Assembly: GCA_039707655.1 (NCBI GenBank)
Contig: CM077674.1
Coordinates: 236,817,904-236,881,903, forward strand
Direction: 5' to 3'
DNA from: Elymus sibiricus
Taxonomy: Eukaryota > Streptophyta > Magnoliopsida > Poales > Poaceae
DNA length: 64,000 nucleotides
Part shown: piece by piece, positions 13,101 through 23,646 of the stretch
Layout of the letters: every line of letters starts with the position of its first letter
How positions within the stretch are numbered: the stretch's first letter is position 1
The notes under the pieces: generated by a model
What the model saw: only the letters and a program-made list of their open reading frames with translations
The model's database searches: none
Told to the model about the DNA's origin: nothing
Made by a program: the position numbers and the translations under genes

Positions 13101-14112
13101 CTTCAACTCTTGAACCGTTCCCGACGTGCATCGTCACCTTGTCCTTAGCTAGTCTTCGCTTGTTCCGTAGCTCCTGTTTTGAGTTACAAATATGAGCAAC
13201 CAAACCAGTATCAAATACCCAGGTGCTACTACGAGCATTGGTTAAGTACACATCAATAACATGTATATCAAATATACCTTTGTTGACGTTGTCAGCCTTC
13301 TTATCTGCCAAGTACTTGGGGCAGTTCCGCTTCCAGTGACCAGTCCCCTTGCAGTAGAAACACTCAGTCTCGGGTTTGGGTCCAGACTTGGGTTTCTTCG
13401 TGGGAGCAGCAACTGATTTGCTATTCTTCTTGAAGTTCCCCTTCTTTCCCTTGCCCTTCTTGAAACTGTTGCCCTTCTTCACCATCAACACTTGATGCTC
13501 TTTCTTGACTTCAACCTCCGCAGCCTTAAGCATAGCGAAGAGCTTGGAAATCGTCTTGTTCATTCCTTGCATATTATAGTTCATCACAATGCCCTTATAG
13601 CTTGGTGGCAGTGATTGGAGAATTCTGTCAATAACCGAATCATCTGGAAGATTAACTCCCAGCTGAGTCAAATGGTTATGCAACCCAGACATCTTGAGTA
13701 TATGCTCACTGACAGAACTGTTCTCCTCCATCTTATAGATAAAGAACTTATCGGATACATCATATCTCTTGATCCGGGCATTGGCTTGAAAAACAAGTTT
13801 CAGCTCTTGGAACATCTCATATGCTCCGTGGTGCTCAAAACGTCTTTGGAGCCCTGGTTCTAAGCCGTAAAGCATGGCACACTAAACTATCGAGTAGTCA
13901 TCTTTCTTTGACTGCCAGACGTTCATAACATCTGGTGTCACAGCTGCAGGGGGCGCGGCACCCAGCGGTGCATCAAGGACATAAGCCTTCTGTGCAGCAA
14001 TGAGGATGATCCTCAGATTACGGACCCAGTCTGCATAGTTGCTTCCATCATCTTTCAACTTAGCTTTCTCTAGGAACGCATTAAAATTCAGTGGAACTAT
14101 AGTGCGGGCCAT
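10138..14112 (-). pseudogene. Copia gag-pol polyprotein, one nonsense codon
   Basis: One frame runs from MARTIVPLNF (start chosen at 14112, where gag-like sequence begins; an upstream ATG at 14157 adds 15 unlikely residues) to the stop at 10138. It is broken by a single TAG at about 13879, after DDYSIV. Domains in order are: gag; CCHC knuckle CFYCKGTGHWKRNC; aspartic protease WVFDTGLVAHIC; integrase with HCRLGH zinc region, HTDVCGP and SDRGGEY; Copia reverse transcriptase with QMDIKTAFLNG and YVDDILL; RNase H with CEAEYIA. In the integrase the block QRNGVSKRCNRT has lysine where Copia integrases carry the third catalytic acid (glutamate), so strand transfer is probably lost. The length, about 1324 codons, is normal for the family. 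In life such a polyprotein is cleaved to make virus-like particles and copy the element RNA. Confidence 0.9.
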
Positions 14113-15326
14113 TGATCTACAACATACAATTGCAAATACAGGTAAGACTATGTTCATGATAATTTAAGTTCAATTAATCAAATTACTTAAGAACTCCCAC
14201 TTAGATTAACATCCCTCAAGTTGTCTAAGTGTAACATGATCCACATCAACTAATCCACGTCCGATCATCACGTGAGGTGGATCAGTCATCAATGGTGAAC
14301 ATCTTTCATGTTGATCATATCTACTATATGACTCATGTTCGACCTTTCGGTCTCTTGTGTTCCGAGGCCATATCTGTATATGCTAGGCTCGTCAAGTTTA
14401 ACCCAAGTATTCTGCGTGTGTAAAACTGTCTTACACCCGTTGTATGTGAACAAAGAATCTATCACACCCGATCATCACGTGGTGCATCGAAACATTGAAC
14501 TTTCGCAATGGTGCATACTTGGGGAGAACACTTATCTTGAAATTTAGTGAAGGGATCATCTTATAATGCTACCGTCGTCCTAAGAAAAATAAGATGCATA
14601 AAAGGATTAACATCACATGCAATTCAATATGTGACATGATATGGCCATCATCATCTTGTGCTTTTGATCACCATCTTCAAAACACCGTCATGATCTCCAT
14701 CATCACCGGTGCCCCACCTTGATCTCCATCATAGTGTCGTGGTCGTCTCGCCGACTATTGCTACTACTACTACTACTACTAACTCATAGCGGTGAAGTAA
14801 AGCAATTACATAGCGTTGGCATTGCATACAATAAAGAGACAACCATAAGGCTCCTGCCGGTTGCCGATAATTTACAAAACATGATCATCTCATACAACAA
14901 CGTATATCACATCATGTCTTGACCATATCACATCACAAGCATACCCTGCAAAAACAAGTTAGATGTCCTCTACTTTGTTGTTGCAAGTTTTACGTGGCTA
15001 CTACGGGTTTGCAAGAACCGATTCTTACCTACGCAAAACCACAACGTGGTGTAGTGATTGCTTTTTGATCTTCTAAAAGAACCCTCTTCATTGAAACCGA
15101 TTCAACTAAAGTGAGAGAAACAGACACCCGCCAGTCACCTTTATGCAGCAATGTGCACCGACGGTGAAACCAGTCTCGTGTAAGCGTACGCGTAATGTCG
15201 GTCCGGGCCGCTTCATCTCACAATACCGCCAAATCAAGTAACAACTAGTAACGGCAAGCAACATGTATACACCCACGTCCACAACTCTTTTGTGTTCTAC
15301 TTGTGTAAATCACATCTATGCATAGA
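14113..15326 (-). other. 5' leader of the Angela-type Copia
   Basis: This is the untranslated region between the primer site and gag. It contains a (CTA)n microsatellite at about 14758-14780. Short open frames on either strand look incidental. Confidence 0.7.
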
Positions 15327-15342
15327 CCTGGCTCTGATACCT
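15327..15342 (-). other. Primer binding site (initiator tRNA-Met type)
   Basis: On the minus strand GGTATCAGAGCCAGG lies just inside the 5' LTR. It matches the usual plant initiator-methionine tRNA primer sequence over TATCAGAGC. Confidence 0.85.
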
Positions 15343-15343
15343 C

Positions 15344-17084
15344 TGTTGGGGAACGGAGCATGCAATTCAAAAAATTTCCTACGCTCATGTAAGATCTATC
15401 CATGGAGATGCATCGCTATGAGAGGGGGGAGTGTGTCTACATACCCTCGTAGACCGTAAGCGGAAGCGTCTCACGACGCGGTTGATATAGTCGAACAAGC
15501 TTCGAGATTCACCGATCGAGTACCGAACGTACGGCACCTCCGAGTTCTACACACGTGCATCTCGGTGACGTCCCTCGGCTTCTTGATCCAGCAAGACGTT
15601 GGGGAAGTAGATGAGTTCTGTCAGCACGACGGCGTGGCGACGGTGACGGTGAAGTGATTCTGGCAGGGCTTCGCCTAAGCACTCCGAAAATATGACCGAG
15701 GCTCTAAACGGTGTCGGGGGGCGCCGCACACGGCTTGGAACAATTAAACTGTGTGCTAGAGGTGCCCCCTCCTCCGTATATAAAGGAGGAGGGCTGGCCG
15801 GCCCCCTAGGGGTGCGCCAAGGGTGAGGGAGGAGTCCTACTAGGACTCCAAGTCCTAGTAGGATTCCACTTTGGAGGGGGGAAGGAAGAGGGAGAGAGAG
15901 GAGAAGGAAAGAGGGCGGTGCGCCCCCTCCCCTAGTCCAATTCGGACCCCTTAGGGAGGGGGGCGCAGCAGCCCCTTACTGCCAGCCCTTCTCTCCCGTA
16001 TGGCCCAATAAGGCCCATAACTTCCCCGGGGGGTTCCGATAACCCTCCGACACTCCGATAATATTCCGGAACCTTCCGAAACCATTCCGATGTCCGAATA
16101 CCACCTTCCAATATATGAATCTTTACCTCTCGGCCATTCCGAGACTCCTCGTCATGTCCGCGATCTCATCCGGGACTTCGAACAACATTCGGTCACCAAT
16201 CACATAACTCATATAATACTATATCGTCATCGAACCTTAAGTGTGCGGACCCTACGGGTTCGGGAATGATGTAGACATGACCGAGATGACTCTCCGGTCA
16301 ATAACCAATAGAGGAACCTGGATGCTCATATTGGTTCCTACATATTCTATGAAGATCTTTATCGGTTGAACCTCATATGACAACATACGTTGTTCCCTTT
16401 GTCCGGCGGTATGTTACTTGCCCGAGATTCGATCGTCGGTATCCCGATACCTAGTTCAATCTCGTTACCGGCAAGTCTCTTTACTCATTCCGTAATACAT
16501 CATCTTGCAACTAACTCTTTAGTCACGGTGCTTGCAAGGCTTCTGTGATGCTGTATTACCGAGAGAGCCCAGAGATACCTTTCCGATAGTCGGAATGACA
16601 AATCCCAATCTCGATCCATGCCAACTCAACAGATGCTTTCGAAGATACCTGTAGTGCACCTTTATGATCACCCAGTTACGTTGTGACGTTTGATACACTC
16701 AAAGTATTCCTACGGTATCCGGGAGTTGCATGATCTCATGGTCGGAGGAACATGTATTTGACATAGTGAAAGCAGTAGCAATAAACTGAACGATCATGTG
16801 CTATGCTAACGGTTGGGTCATGTCCATCACATCATTCTCCTAATGATGTGATCCCGTTATCAAATGACAACTCATGTCCATGGTCAGGAAACTTTAACCA
16901 TCTTTGATCAACGAGCTAGTTTAGTAGAGGCATACTAGGGACATGGTATTCGTTTATCTATTCACACATGTATTAAGTTTCCGGTTAATACAATTCTAGC
17001 ATGAATAATAAACTATCATCATGAACGGAGAAATATGATAATAATAAACACTTTATTAGTTGCCTCTAGGGCATATTTCCAACA
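15344..17084 (-). repeat. 5' LTR of the Angela-type Copia (1741 bp)
   Basis: It is the same repeat as 8386-10113, bounded tgttgggg...tttccaaca on the plus strand. It differs from its partner by many transitions and a few small indels (for example an extra GGA near 15787). It would carry the promoter of the element. Confidence 0.9.
15777..15784 (-). promoter_or_regulatory. Candidate TATA box in the 5' LTR
   Basis: On the minus strand TTTATATA lies within the LTR, flanked by GC-rich sequence. The same site is kept in the other LTR at 8819-8826. The start of transcription is not determined. Confidence 0.55.
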
Positions 17085-17279
17085 GTCTCCCACTTGCACT
17101 AGAGACAATTACATTATAATGAATCTAACACCCATTGAGTTCTGGTGCTAATCATGTTTTGCTTGTGGAAGAGGTTTAGTCAACGGGTCTGCCACATTCA
17201 GATCATTATGCACTTTGCAAATCTCTATGTCTCCATCTTTGATCAAATTCCGAATGGAGTTGAAGCGGCGCTTGATATG
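17085..17279 (-). pseudogene. Truncated second Copia internal 3' end
   Basis: Immediately outside the 5' LTR the sequence repeats the polypurine tract and the last ~190 bp of Copia pol (compare 10114-10310), then stops abruptly in 'cgcttgatatg'. This gives LTR-internal-LTR-partial internal. It suggests recombination between two tandem or neighbouring copies followed by deletion, or a neighbour that shared this LTR. No function is expected. Confidence 0.85.
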
Positions 17280-18070
17280 TAATATACCTCATGCTTCTAT
17301 TTTTTTAAAACAATTCTCAACAAACTACAGCCCGTATGTTAGTACAACACAGCCTGCACGACATGTACATGATAGCCAATCTAGCCGTGTGCTGGACTCT
17401 GGTCACATGCATGGACGAACTGATCTCCCCTGTCATGCAGGGATCATCCAGTCAACAACGTGAGTAATGCACTCGCTCATGTCTCTTGACGTGCGGGGAC
17501 GGGGGAGTGTACCTATGGTCGGTTGCTCAATTGCGGTTCCATATGCGAGTGCAAACATAGATGACGCGCGTTCCATTCCGTGGGTGGCGAGCCGGACTGA
17601 CCATGTGGGTGTGACGTGAACGCGAAGGGCTTTCTGTATATGTACCACCTTTTTCTTTAATCTCAGCTTGTTGGTTTTGCTCAATGGCGCGATCCATCGA
17701 TACGAAACTATACGTATTTAAAAGGCGAGGGCGGGGCTTTTCCCACGTGGTAGGCGGGGCAGTTTTGCTTAGTTGTTTTGACAGTGAGGCGAGGAGGATG
17801 GGAGTAGCCAATTCAACTTACTGCAGGAAAAGTGGGGCTTTCTGATTTGATGGCTCATACTGCTGGAAAGGTGGGTCCTTGTGATTAGACTACTCATTAT
17901 AGTCATTATTACTGCGGCGCCACGACCGGGATGAGTATCCCCCTCTGTTGCATGACATGTGGACCCGGGTGCTGGCGTTCCCACATGTCAGTGACCTAGG
18001 AGGAGCAAAGAATCATGCGGTATACTCCACTGGAGTACTACGGGCATCCACTGTGTGTGACTTTTGCTGG
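17280..18070. other. Unassigned DNA between two Copia elements
   Basis: No gene family is recognised. A CACGTG G-box core (about 17754) and a TATTTAAA-like site (about 17715) are visible, but without a downstream gene they may be chance. It is probably the target DNA into which the next element inserted. Confidence 0.35.
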
Positions 18071-18075
18071 ATCGA

Positions 18076-19639
18076 TGAAAGTGCAACTAATCCCCTGGCG
18101 GTTTTGGTAATTAATAACAACATATATGTCATTGAACTAATGATTACTTGAGATATATTTCAGAGAGTTCAATGATGTGGAAATGGCAAAGACTAAGGAA
18201 TGTGGACCCCTCAAAATGCTAAGGACTCATATTGGCAAAAGCTCAAGACTCCATTTTTGGTTTAGTGATCCAAGATCACATTGAGTCCATAGGAAAAGCC
18301 AATACTATTAAAAGGGGATGAGGTTTTGATAATGATCTGGTTGCTCAAGTGCTTAGTGGTATAGCTCCAAAACTCTCAGCAACTCTCACTACCCAAAACC
18401 GTAAAGTGCCATCTCGGTCCCACCGAAACTCTCTATCCGGACTCACCAAGATGACCTTCTCTCAGCCAGTTCCAAACCCTAATGCATCGGTCTCACCGAG
18501 CCTAATCTTGGTCTTACCGATTCCAGTTCAAAATGTCACATTCCATTCCAGTAAGCAAATCGGAATGACCGAAACAGACTCTCGGTCTCACCGAGATGGG
18601 CTTGCCAAGTTTCTGTAACCAACTGCAGTCATATCGGTGTCACCGAGATGACTCAGTCGGTCTCACCGAAACTTGTTAACCCTAGTCATTGCACAAGTCA
18701 GTCTCACCGAAATGCTTCCCTCGGTCCCACTGAGATTCCTAACGTTCATATTTTTGAACAGATCGGTCTCACCGATTTGTCAACTTCGGTCTGTCCGATT
18801 CTAGTCAAATGTGTGTAACGGTTGGATTTTGTGTGGGGGCTATTTATACCCCTCCACCCCCTCTTCATTCATTGAGAGAGCACTCAGACTGAACCACTAC
18901 TTCCACCATACATTTCTGAGAAGGGAACCACCTACCCTTGTGTTGAGATCAAGTTGCTCCACTCCCACCATATGAAACTTGATCTCTAGCCTTTCCAAGT
19001 TGCTTTCCACTCAATCCTTTCTTCCACCACAGCCAAATAAGTGAGGAGAGTTGAGTGTTGGGGAGACTATCATTTGAAGCACAAGAGCAAGGAGTTCATC
19101 ATCAACAACAACATCTATTACCTTTTGGAGAGTGGTGTCTCCTAGATTGGTTAGGTGTCGCTTGGTAGCCTCCGTCGAGATGTGGAGTTGAACCAAGAAG
19201 TTTGTAAGGGCAAGGAGATCGCCTACTTCATGAAGGTCTACCCCGAGTAAGGCTAGCCCTCCATGGGCGTAGGCCATGGTGGAATAGACAAGGTTGCTTC
19301 TTCGTGGACCCTTTGTGGGTGGAGCCCTCCGTGGACTTGCGCAGCCATTACCCTTCGTGGGTTGAAGTCTCCATCAACGTGGATGTACGATAGCACCACC
19401 TATCGGAACCACGGGAAAAATCTTCGTGTCTCCAATTGCGTTTGCTCTTCTCCACCTCTCATTTACTACATGTGCAAAGTTTTACATTCCGCTGCTTATA
19501 CTCTTAGACTTGCATGTGTAGGGTGTTACTTGACTTGCTAGAGTTGCAAAATCTGCCAAAAACTGAATTTGGGAAAAGGTTGGTTTTTATCTTGTCAAGT
19601 AGTCTAACACCCCCCTCTAGACATACTTTCGATCCTACA
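18076..19639 (+). repeat. Left LTR of SIRE/Maximus-type copy 1 (1564 bp)
   Basis: It begins TGAAAGTGCAACTAATCCC and ends CGATCCTACA. A TATTTATA site at 18841-18848 is a candidate promoter element. Between about 18410 and 18800 roughly a dozen copies or near-copies of TCGGTCTCACCGA occur. The open frames on both strands inside this LTR are not supported as genes. Confidence 0.9.
18410..18800. repeat. Cluster of TCGGT-NNN-ACCGA motifs in the LTR
   Basis: Near-palindromic 13-mers such as tcggtctcaccga, tcggtgtcaccga, tcggtcccaccga and tcggaatgaccga recur about every 25-50 bp. Equivalent clusters occur in the right LTR (about 26600-27000, many C-to-T or G-to-A changed) and in copy 2 (about 59565-59885). 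Confidence 0.75.
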
Positions 19640-19641
19640 AG

Positions 19642-19653
19642 TGGTATCAGAGC
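19642..19653 (+). other. Primer binding site (initiator tRNA-Met type), copy 1
   Basis: TGGTATCAGAGC lies two bases after the LTR end, the standard position for minus-strand priming. Confidence 0.9.
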
Positions 19654-19722
19654 TTTGGTCTCCATTGTTTTGGTTTCCATTGCATTGGACTCCATAAGCT
19701 GGGTTTCACAACCTAGGAGAGT

Positions 19723-21913
19723 ATGGCGTCTAGTGAGGGTAATTTTCGTAGAGGTCCCTACTTTGATGGTACAAATTTTGCTAGTTGGAAGCATAAGATG
19801 AAAATGTATATTCTTGGTCATAACCCAGCCGCATGGGGCATTATTTGTGTTGGTATGCAAGGTGAATTCTTTGAGGAAGGAAAAGTTCTAGATCATGAAG
19901 CCACACCGGAAGAGTTGAGGATGTTGCAAAACAATGCTCAAGCTTGTGACATTCTCTGCAATGCTTTGTGTCCCGAAGAGTTCAAAAAAATCAGCCGTCT
20001 TGAGAATGCAAAAGAGATTTGGGATACTTTGGTTGAAATGCACGAAGGTACCAAATCCGTGAAGGAATCAAAGCTAGATGTTCTTCAAGGTCAGCTTGAC
20101 AAGTTCAAGATGAAGGTTGGTGAAGGAGTCGCTGAAATGTACTCTAGGCTTGCTCTCATCACAAATGAGATTGCCGGCTTAGGAAGCGAAGAGATGACCG
20201 ACAAATTCATCATCAAGAAGATTCTTAGAGCTTTGGATGGAAAGTATGACACCGTGTGCACTTTGATCCAAATGATGCCAAACTACAAGACTCTCAAGCC
20301 TACCGAAGTCATTGGAAGAATCGTTGCTCATGGGATGACACTTAAGGATAAGGAAGAACTTCACAACAAGACTGGTGGTGCTTATAAGGCTACAAGTGAT
20401 GCTCCCACTACCTCAAGTGACAAGTTGGTTTCCAATGAAGAGATAAGCCTCATGGTCAAGAACTTCAACAAATTCTACAAGAATTGAAGTAAAGAAAGAA
20501 GCTCAAAGTTAAGATCATATGATGAAAAGAGATCTTCTAGCCGTGATCAAAATTGCTACAATTGTGGAAGATCAAGACACTATTCAAATGAGTTTACGGC
20601 ACCCCACAAGAGGAGAGAAGAATCACCAAGGAGAATAAGCTCAAGGGATGAATCACCTCAGAAAGAGAGAACGAGTAGAGATGATCGTTATGAACAAAGA
20701 CCCTCTCGGAGAAGCAAGGATTCGGAGAGGAAAGACAAGTCATCAAGGAGCTACACAAGAAGAAGACATCAAGCTCATGTAGGTGAATGGGTCTCTGGCT
20801 CTGACTCCAATAATCAATCCGAAGGAAGCTATCACTCCGACTCCGAATATAGTCAAGATGAAGGTGTTGCCGGTCTTGCTCTCGTATCCTCCAACTCCAA
20901 CTCCTATGACATATTTAAATCACCAAATGAGGGAATTGGAAAATGCTTCATGGTAAAAGGCCCCAAGGTATCGCACCCCGAATTCGTTGACTTTGATAGT
21001 TATGAGGATGATTTACTTGGTGAAGATGAGCTATTAAATGATAAATCTAGTGAGCTTAGTCACAATGAAAATGCTAGTAGTATTGATAGTCAAGAAGATT
21101 CGAATGACAATGCTATGAAGGAGATTGAGCGTCTAACTAAAGAACTAAACACTCTTAAGTTAGCTCATGAAATAACTCAAGAAGATCATAGAGAGCTCCT
21201 AAGATCTCATGAGAAGCTATGCTTCGAGAAGCTCACCCTAGAGCAAGAACGAGTTTCTAAAAGCTATCAATGACGATCTTTGAAAGAAGAGTTCTTCATA
21301 CATTGCCAAGCGACTTCTCTTGTCTAATTTCTTGCCACCAATTAAGACTAGGCATGACAAGCATAAGAAGGGTTCTTCATCTAGTAGTAACAATAACAAT
21401 GTTAAATCCAATGTTGTTGCTTCTAGTAGTTCTTTTGATTCCACTAATGATGTTTCAAGCCAAGTTACACTTGAGCAAGAAAATAGTTTATTGAAAGGGA
21501 TTATAGAGAAAGGTGTCTACAAGAGCCTTGCCGGTAGTAAGAACTTTGAGGAAATTGTTCGCAAGCAAGGAAGGCACCGGAAGAATCAAGGAATTGGTTT
21601 GGAACGAAAGTTCAACGCTGAAGGAGTTGAGTGGGAAGAAGGTCAATACCCCACACCAAAGTTTGTTCCTCAAATGGAGAAGTATGATCTTACTACTTGC
21701 AATGTGGAACAAGCACAAGATGACCTTCCACCACAAGACCACAAGCAAAAAGGCAGGGACAAGCTTCAAGGGGAGATTGATGCATTTGAGGAAGCACCTC
21801 AAGATATGGTCACGTGGATCCCCAAGACATCGTCAAGTTCTACTTCATCAAGCTCAACTTCAACCCCAAGGATTCTCATCAAGTTGATGTGGATCCCGAA
21901 GAAGAAGAACTAG
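19723..21913 (+). pseudogene. Copia gag-like protein, copy 1, broken
   Basis: The first frame opens MASSEGNFRRGPYFDGTNF and shows a Copia capsid-type region (WKHKMKMYILG ... AKEIWDTLVEMHEG) of about 250 residues. A TGA at 20485 interrupts it. The same frame continues with a degraded CCHC knuckle (CYNCGRSRHYSNE, last Cys changed to Phe), an Arg/Ser-rich basic part, an acidic part and a coiled coil (about 21110-21250). A two-base loss near 21250 relative to copy 2 shifts the frame, and a TGA follows at about 21281. The remainder reads to WIPKKKN at 21913. Copy 2 at 60804-62998 has different lesions, which helps define them. An intact relative would package element RNA. Confidence 0.85.
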
Positions 21914-22689
21914 AGAGTTCTTGAGGGTGACTCTGCCAACATATTTCACTCACATTTATTTTGGCAAGGACTTGTGCAAGCAACTTCCACATCTTGCACT
22001 AGTTCATGGAGTCACAAACCCTCTTGTTGGTAGGTCAAGGGAAAAGGTAATCATTGCTTTCATGGACATCATCTATTGTGTGTTTCACTCTATGTCCATG
22101 GATATCCTTGTTTGTTCCTTGTGGGACTAACCCATGTAGGTATTGAAAGTGCCCGAATCCAAAGGATAGCTTCCAACTCTTGATGATCTTCATCAACATT
22201 GAGCATCCACATCTTCAACATCTACATGAAGTCTTCTATGACAACCCAAGGTTACTTTGACCCTTTAGGGGGTTCTCACATCTAGGGGAGCTTTGCTCTA
22301 AGACTTGAGCTAAATCAACTCCAAATGATGTGAACACATTAATGCTTTATGTAAAAGTGGTAACCCCACTTGTGCTTAAACGATGAGTATGACCTATGAT
22401 CAAATGTTCTCATTTGGCTCCTAAGTTAATATACTCATATAAAGATGACCTAGTCATCGACAAATTGTGTGATAGTTGCTAGTGTTGGATTGTGCATGTT
22501 TGACACATACTTCATTTGCTATCTTACTGTGTGAGCATGTTGAATGCATAATTTTATCATTCGAGGACATCCATTTGTTGTTTTGATTAATTTTGATTTT
22601 CTGGCCCAATGCGTGGACAAGAATGCCTAAGTTCCTCCCCTAGCTATCTATGCTTTCTTGTCTCAAATTCTATTCATGCTTACATCACA
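21914..22689 (+). other. Noncoding internal region after gag, copy 1
   Basis: This stretch sits where protease, integrase and reverse transcriptase would be expected in an autonomous Copia. No such motif is seen in any frame. The first ~490 bp are shared with copy 2 (63000-63484), so the layout is not a private deletion of this copy. Confidence 0.6.
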
Positions 22690-23545
22690 AAATTTGAACA
22701 AGTCATTTTCGGACCCTCCGGGTGAGGAGCACTCGGAGCCACCGATCTGAAAAGGGCTAACATCCAAAACCTTCTATTTTACTTTCGGTGAGACCAACTC
22801 ATTCCCATTCGGTTAAACCGAAGCAAAGTAGACTGATCTGGTTTTCAATCTCGGTGCAACCGAGTTGGCTACTTCGGCGTCACCAAAATGCATAACTGCA
22901 CAACAATTGTACAAATCGGTGCCACCGAGTTTTTCAACTCGGTCACACCGACAGCACATGGGTATATATATCCGCGGGCCGAAACATTGGTTACTTCTCC
23001 AACCTCTCGCTCCTGTACCCCATTGCTACCGTCGCCCAAGGTCTTCGGACATCAAACTTCGTCTCCGGCGCCTCTCAGCCATCGGATTCCGCCGCCATCA
23101 ATGACTATCTCTCCGTTAATTGCCGCCGTAGAGGATCTCCACCGAGTTAGGGTGAGATTTGACGCCTTTCATGCTCCCCCCTTCCGAATCTATGCATGTT
23201 AGGTTTGCCCTGTATCTAGCCACAGATTGATACTTCTTATCCATTGCGAAACTCCATAGTTTGTAGTCGAGCAAAGATTCTAGGTTTAAGTTTCCACCGA
23301 ACACATCTCGGTGTGATCGATTTTAGTTTTTCAGTGTCACCGATTTGGTCTTTGACCATTGCACTTGTACGTCTTGGTTTGACCGAGCTGTACAAATCGG
23401 TGTGACCTAAATGTAGTTTCTGTGAAACCCTAGCTTGTCGGCAAGACCGAAACCCACTTCGGTCTGACCGAAAAGTGGTGTGAAAGTCTCTGCTTAACAC
23501 TTTGGTTTCACCAAAATGATAAACTCGGTCCCTCCGAAATGTATT
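22690..23545. repeat. Internal cluster of TCGGT-NNN-ACCGA motifs
   Basis: About sixteen near-copies, for example tcggttaaaccga, tcggtgcaaccga, tcggtgccaccga, tcggtcacaccga and tcggtctgaccga, are spread over ~850 bp ahead of the accessory ORF. They resemble the LTR cluster but use more varied centres. The short open frames here look incidental. Confidence 0.7.
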
Positions 23546-23646
23546 CTGTGCAAACTTGAAACTATGATTTGAACTCAAATCTTTATGAAAATATCTGCAT
23601 TTTGTGATGACTCTTCTTCTCTGCCTACACCTTATCTATTCACTGG

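Larger units (their letters stand above)
8386..17084 (-). mobile_element. Copia LTR retrotransposon, Angela/WIS/BARE type
   Basis: Read on the minus strand, the element runs 5' LTR (17084-15344), primer site, leader, gag-pol, polypurine tract, 3' LTR (10113-8386). Both LTRs begin TGTTGGAAATATGCCCTAGA and end in CAACA, which is the Angela/WIS/BARE signature as I know it. By eye the two LTRs differ at well over 20 positions in their first ~500 bp, so the insertion is old. Gag-pol has a nonsense codon and a damaged integrase site, so the copy is not autonomous. A third, partial internal end lies directly beyond the 5' LTR (17085-17279), so no simple target duplication can be read at that side. 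The left flank is CTTCG. Confidence 0.9.

Noticed and set aside
10171..13863. Plus-strand ORFs opposite the Copia gag-pol
   Set aside because: They are short shadows of the real minus-strand frame.
14758..14780. (CTA)n run as a regulatory site
   Set aside because: It is a simple microsatellite in an element leader with nothing to support regulation.
17527..17811. 94-codon minus-strand ORF
   Set aside because: No homology, no start context, and overlapping frames of similar size; likely chance.
18349..18618. 89-codon ORF in the left LTR, repeated at 26539-26808
   Set aside because: It lies in the motif cluster of the LTR, is not kept in copy 2, and has no domain.
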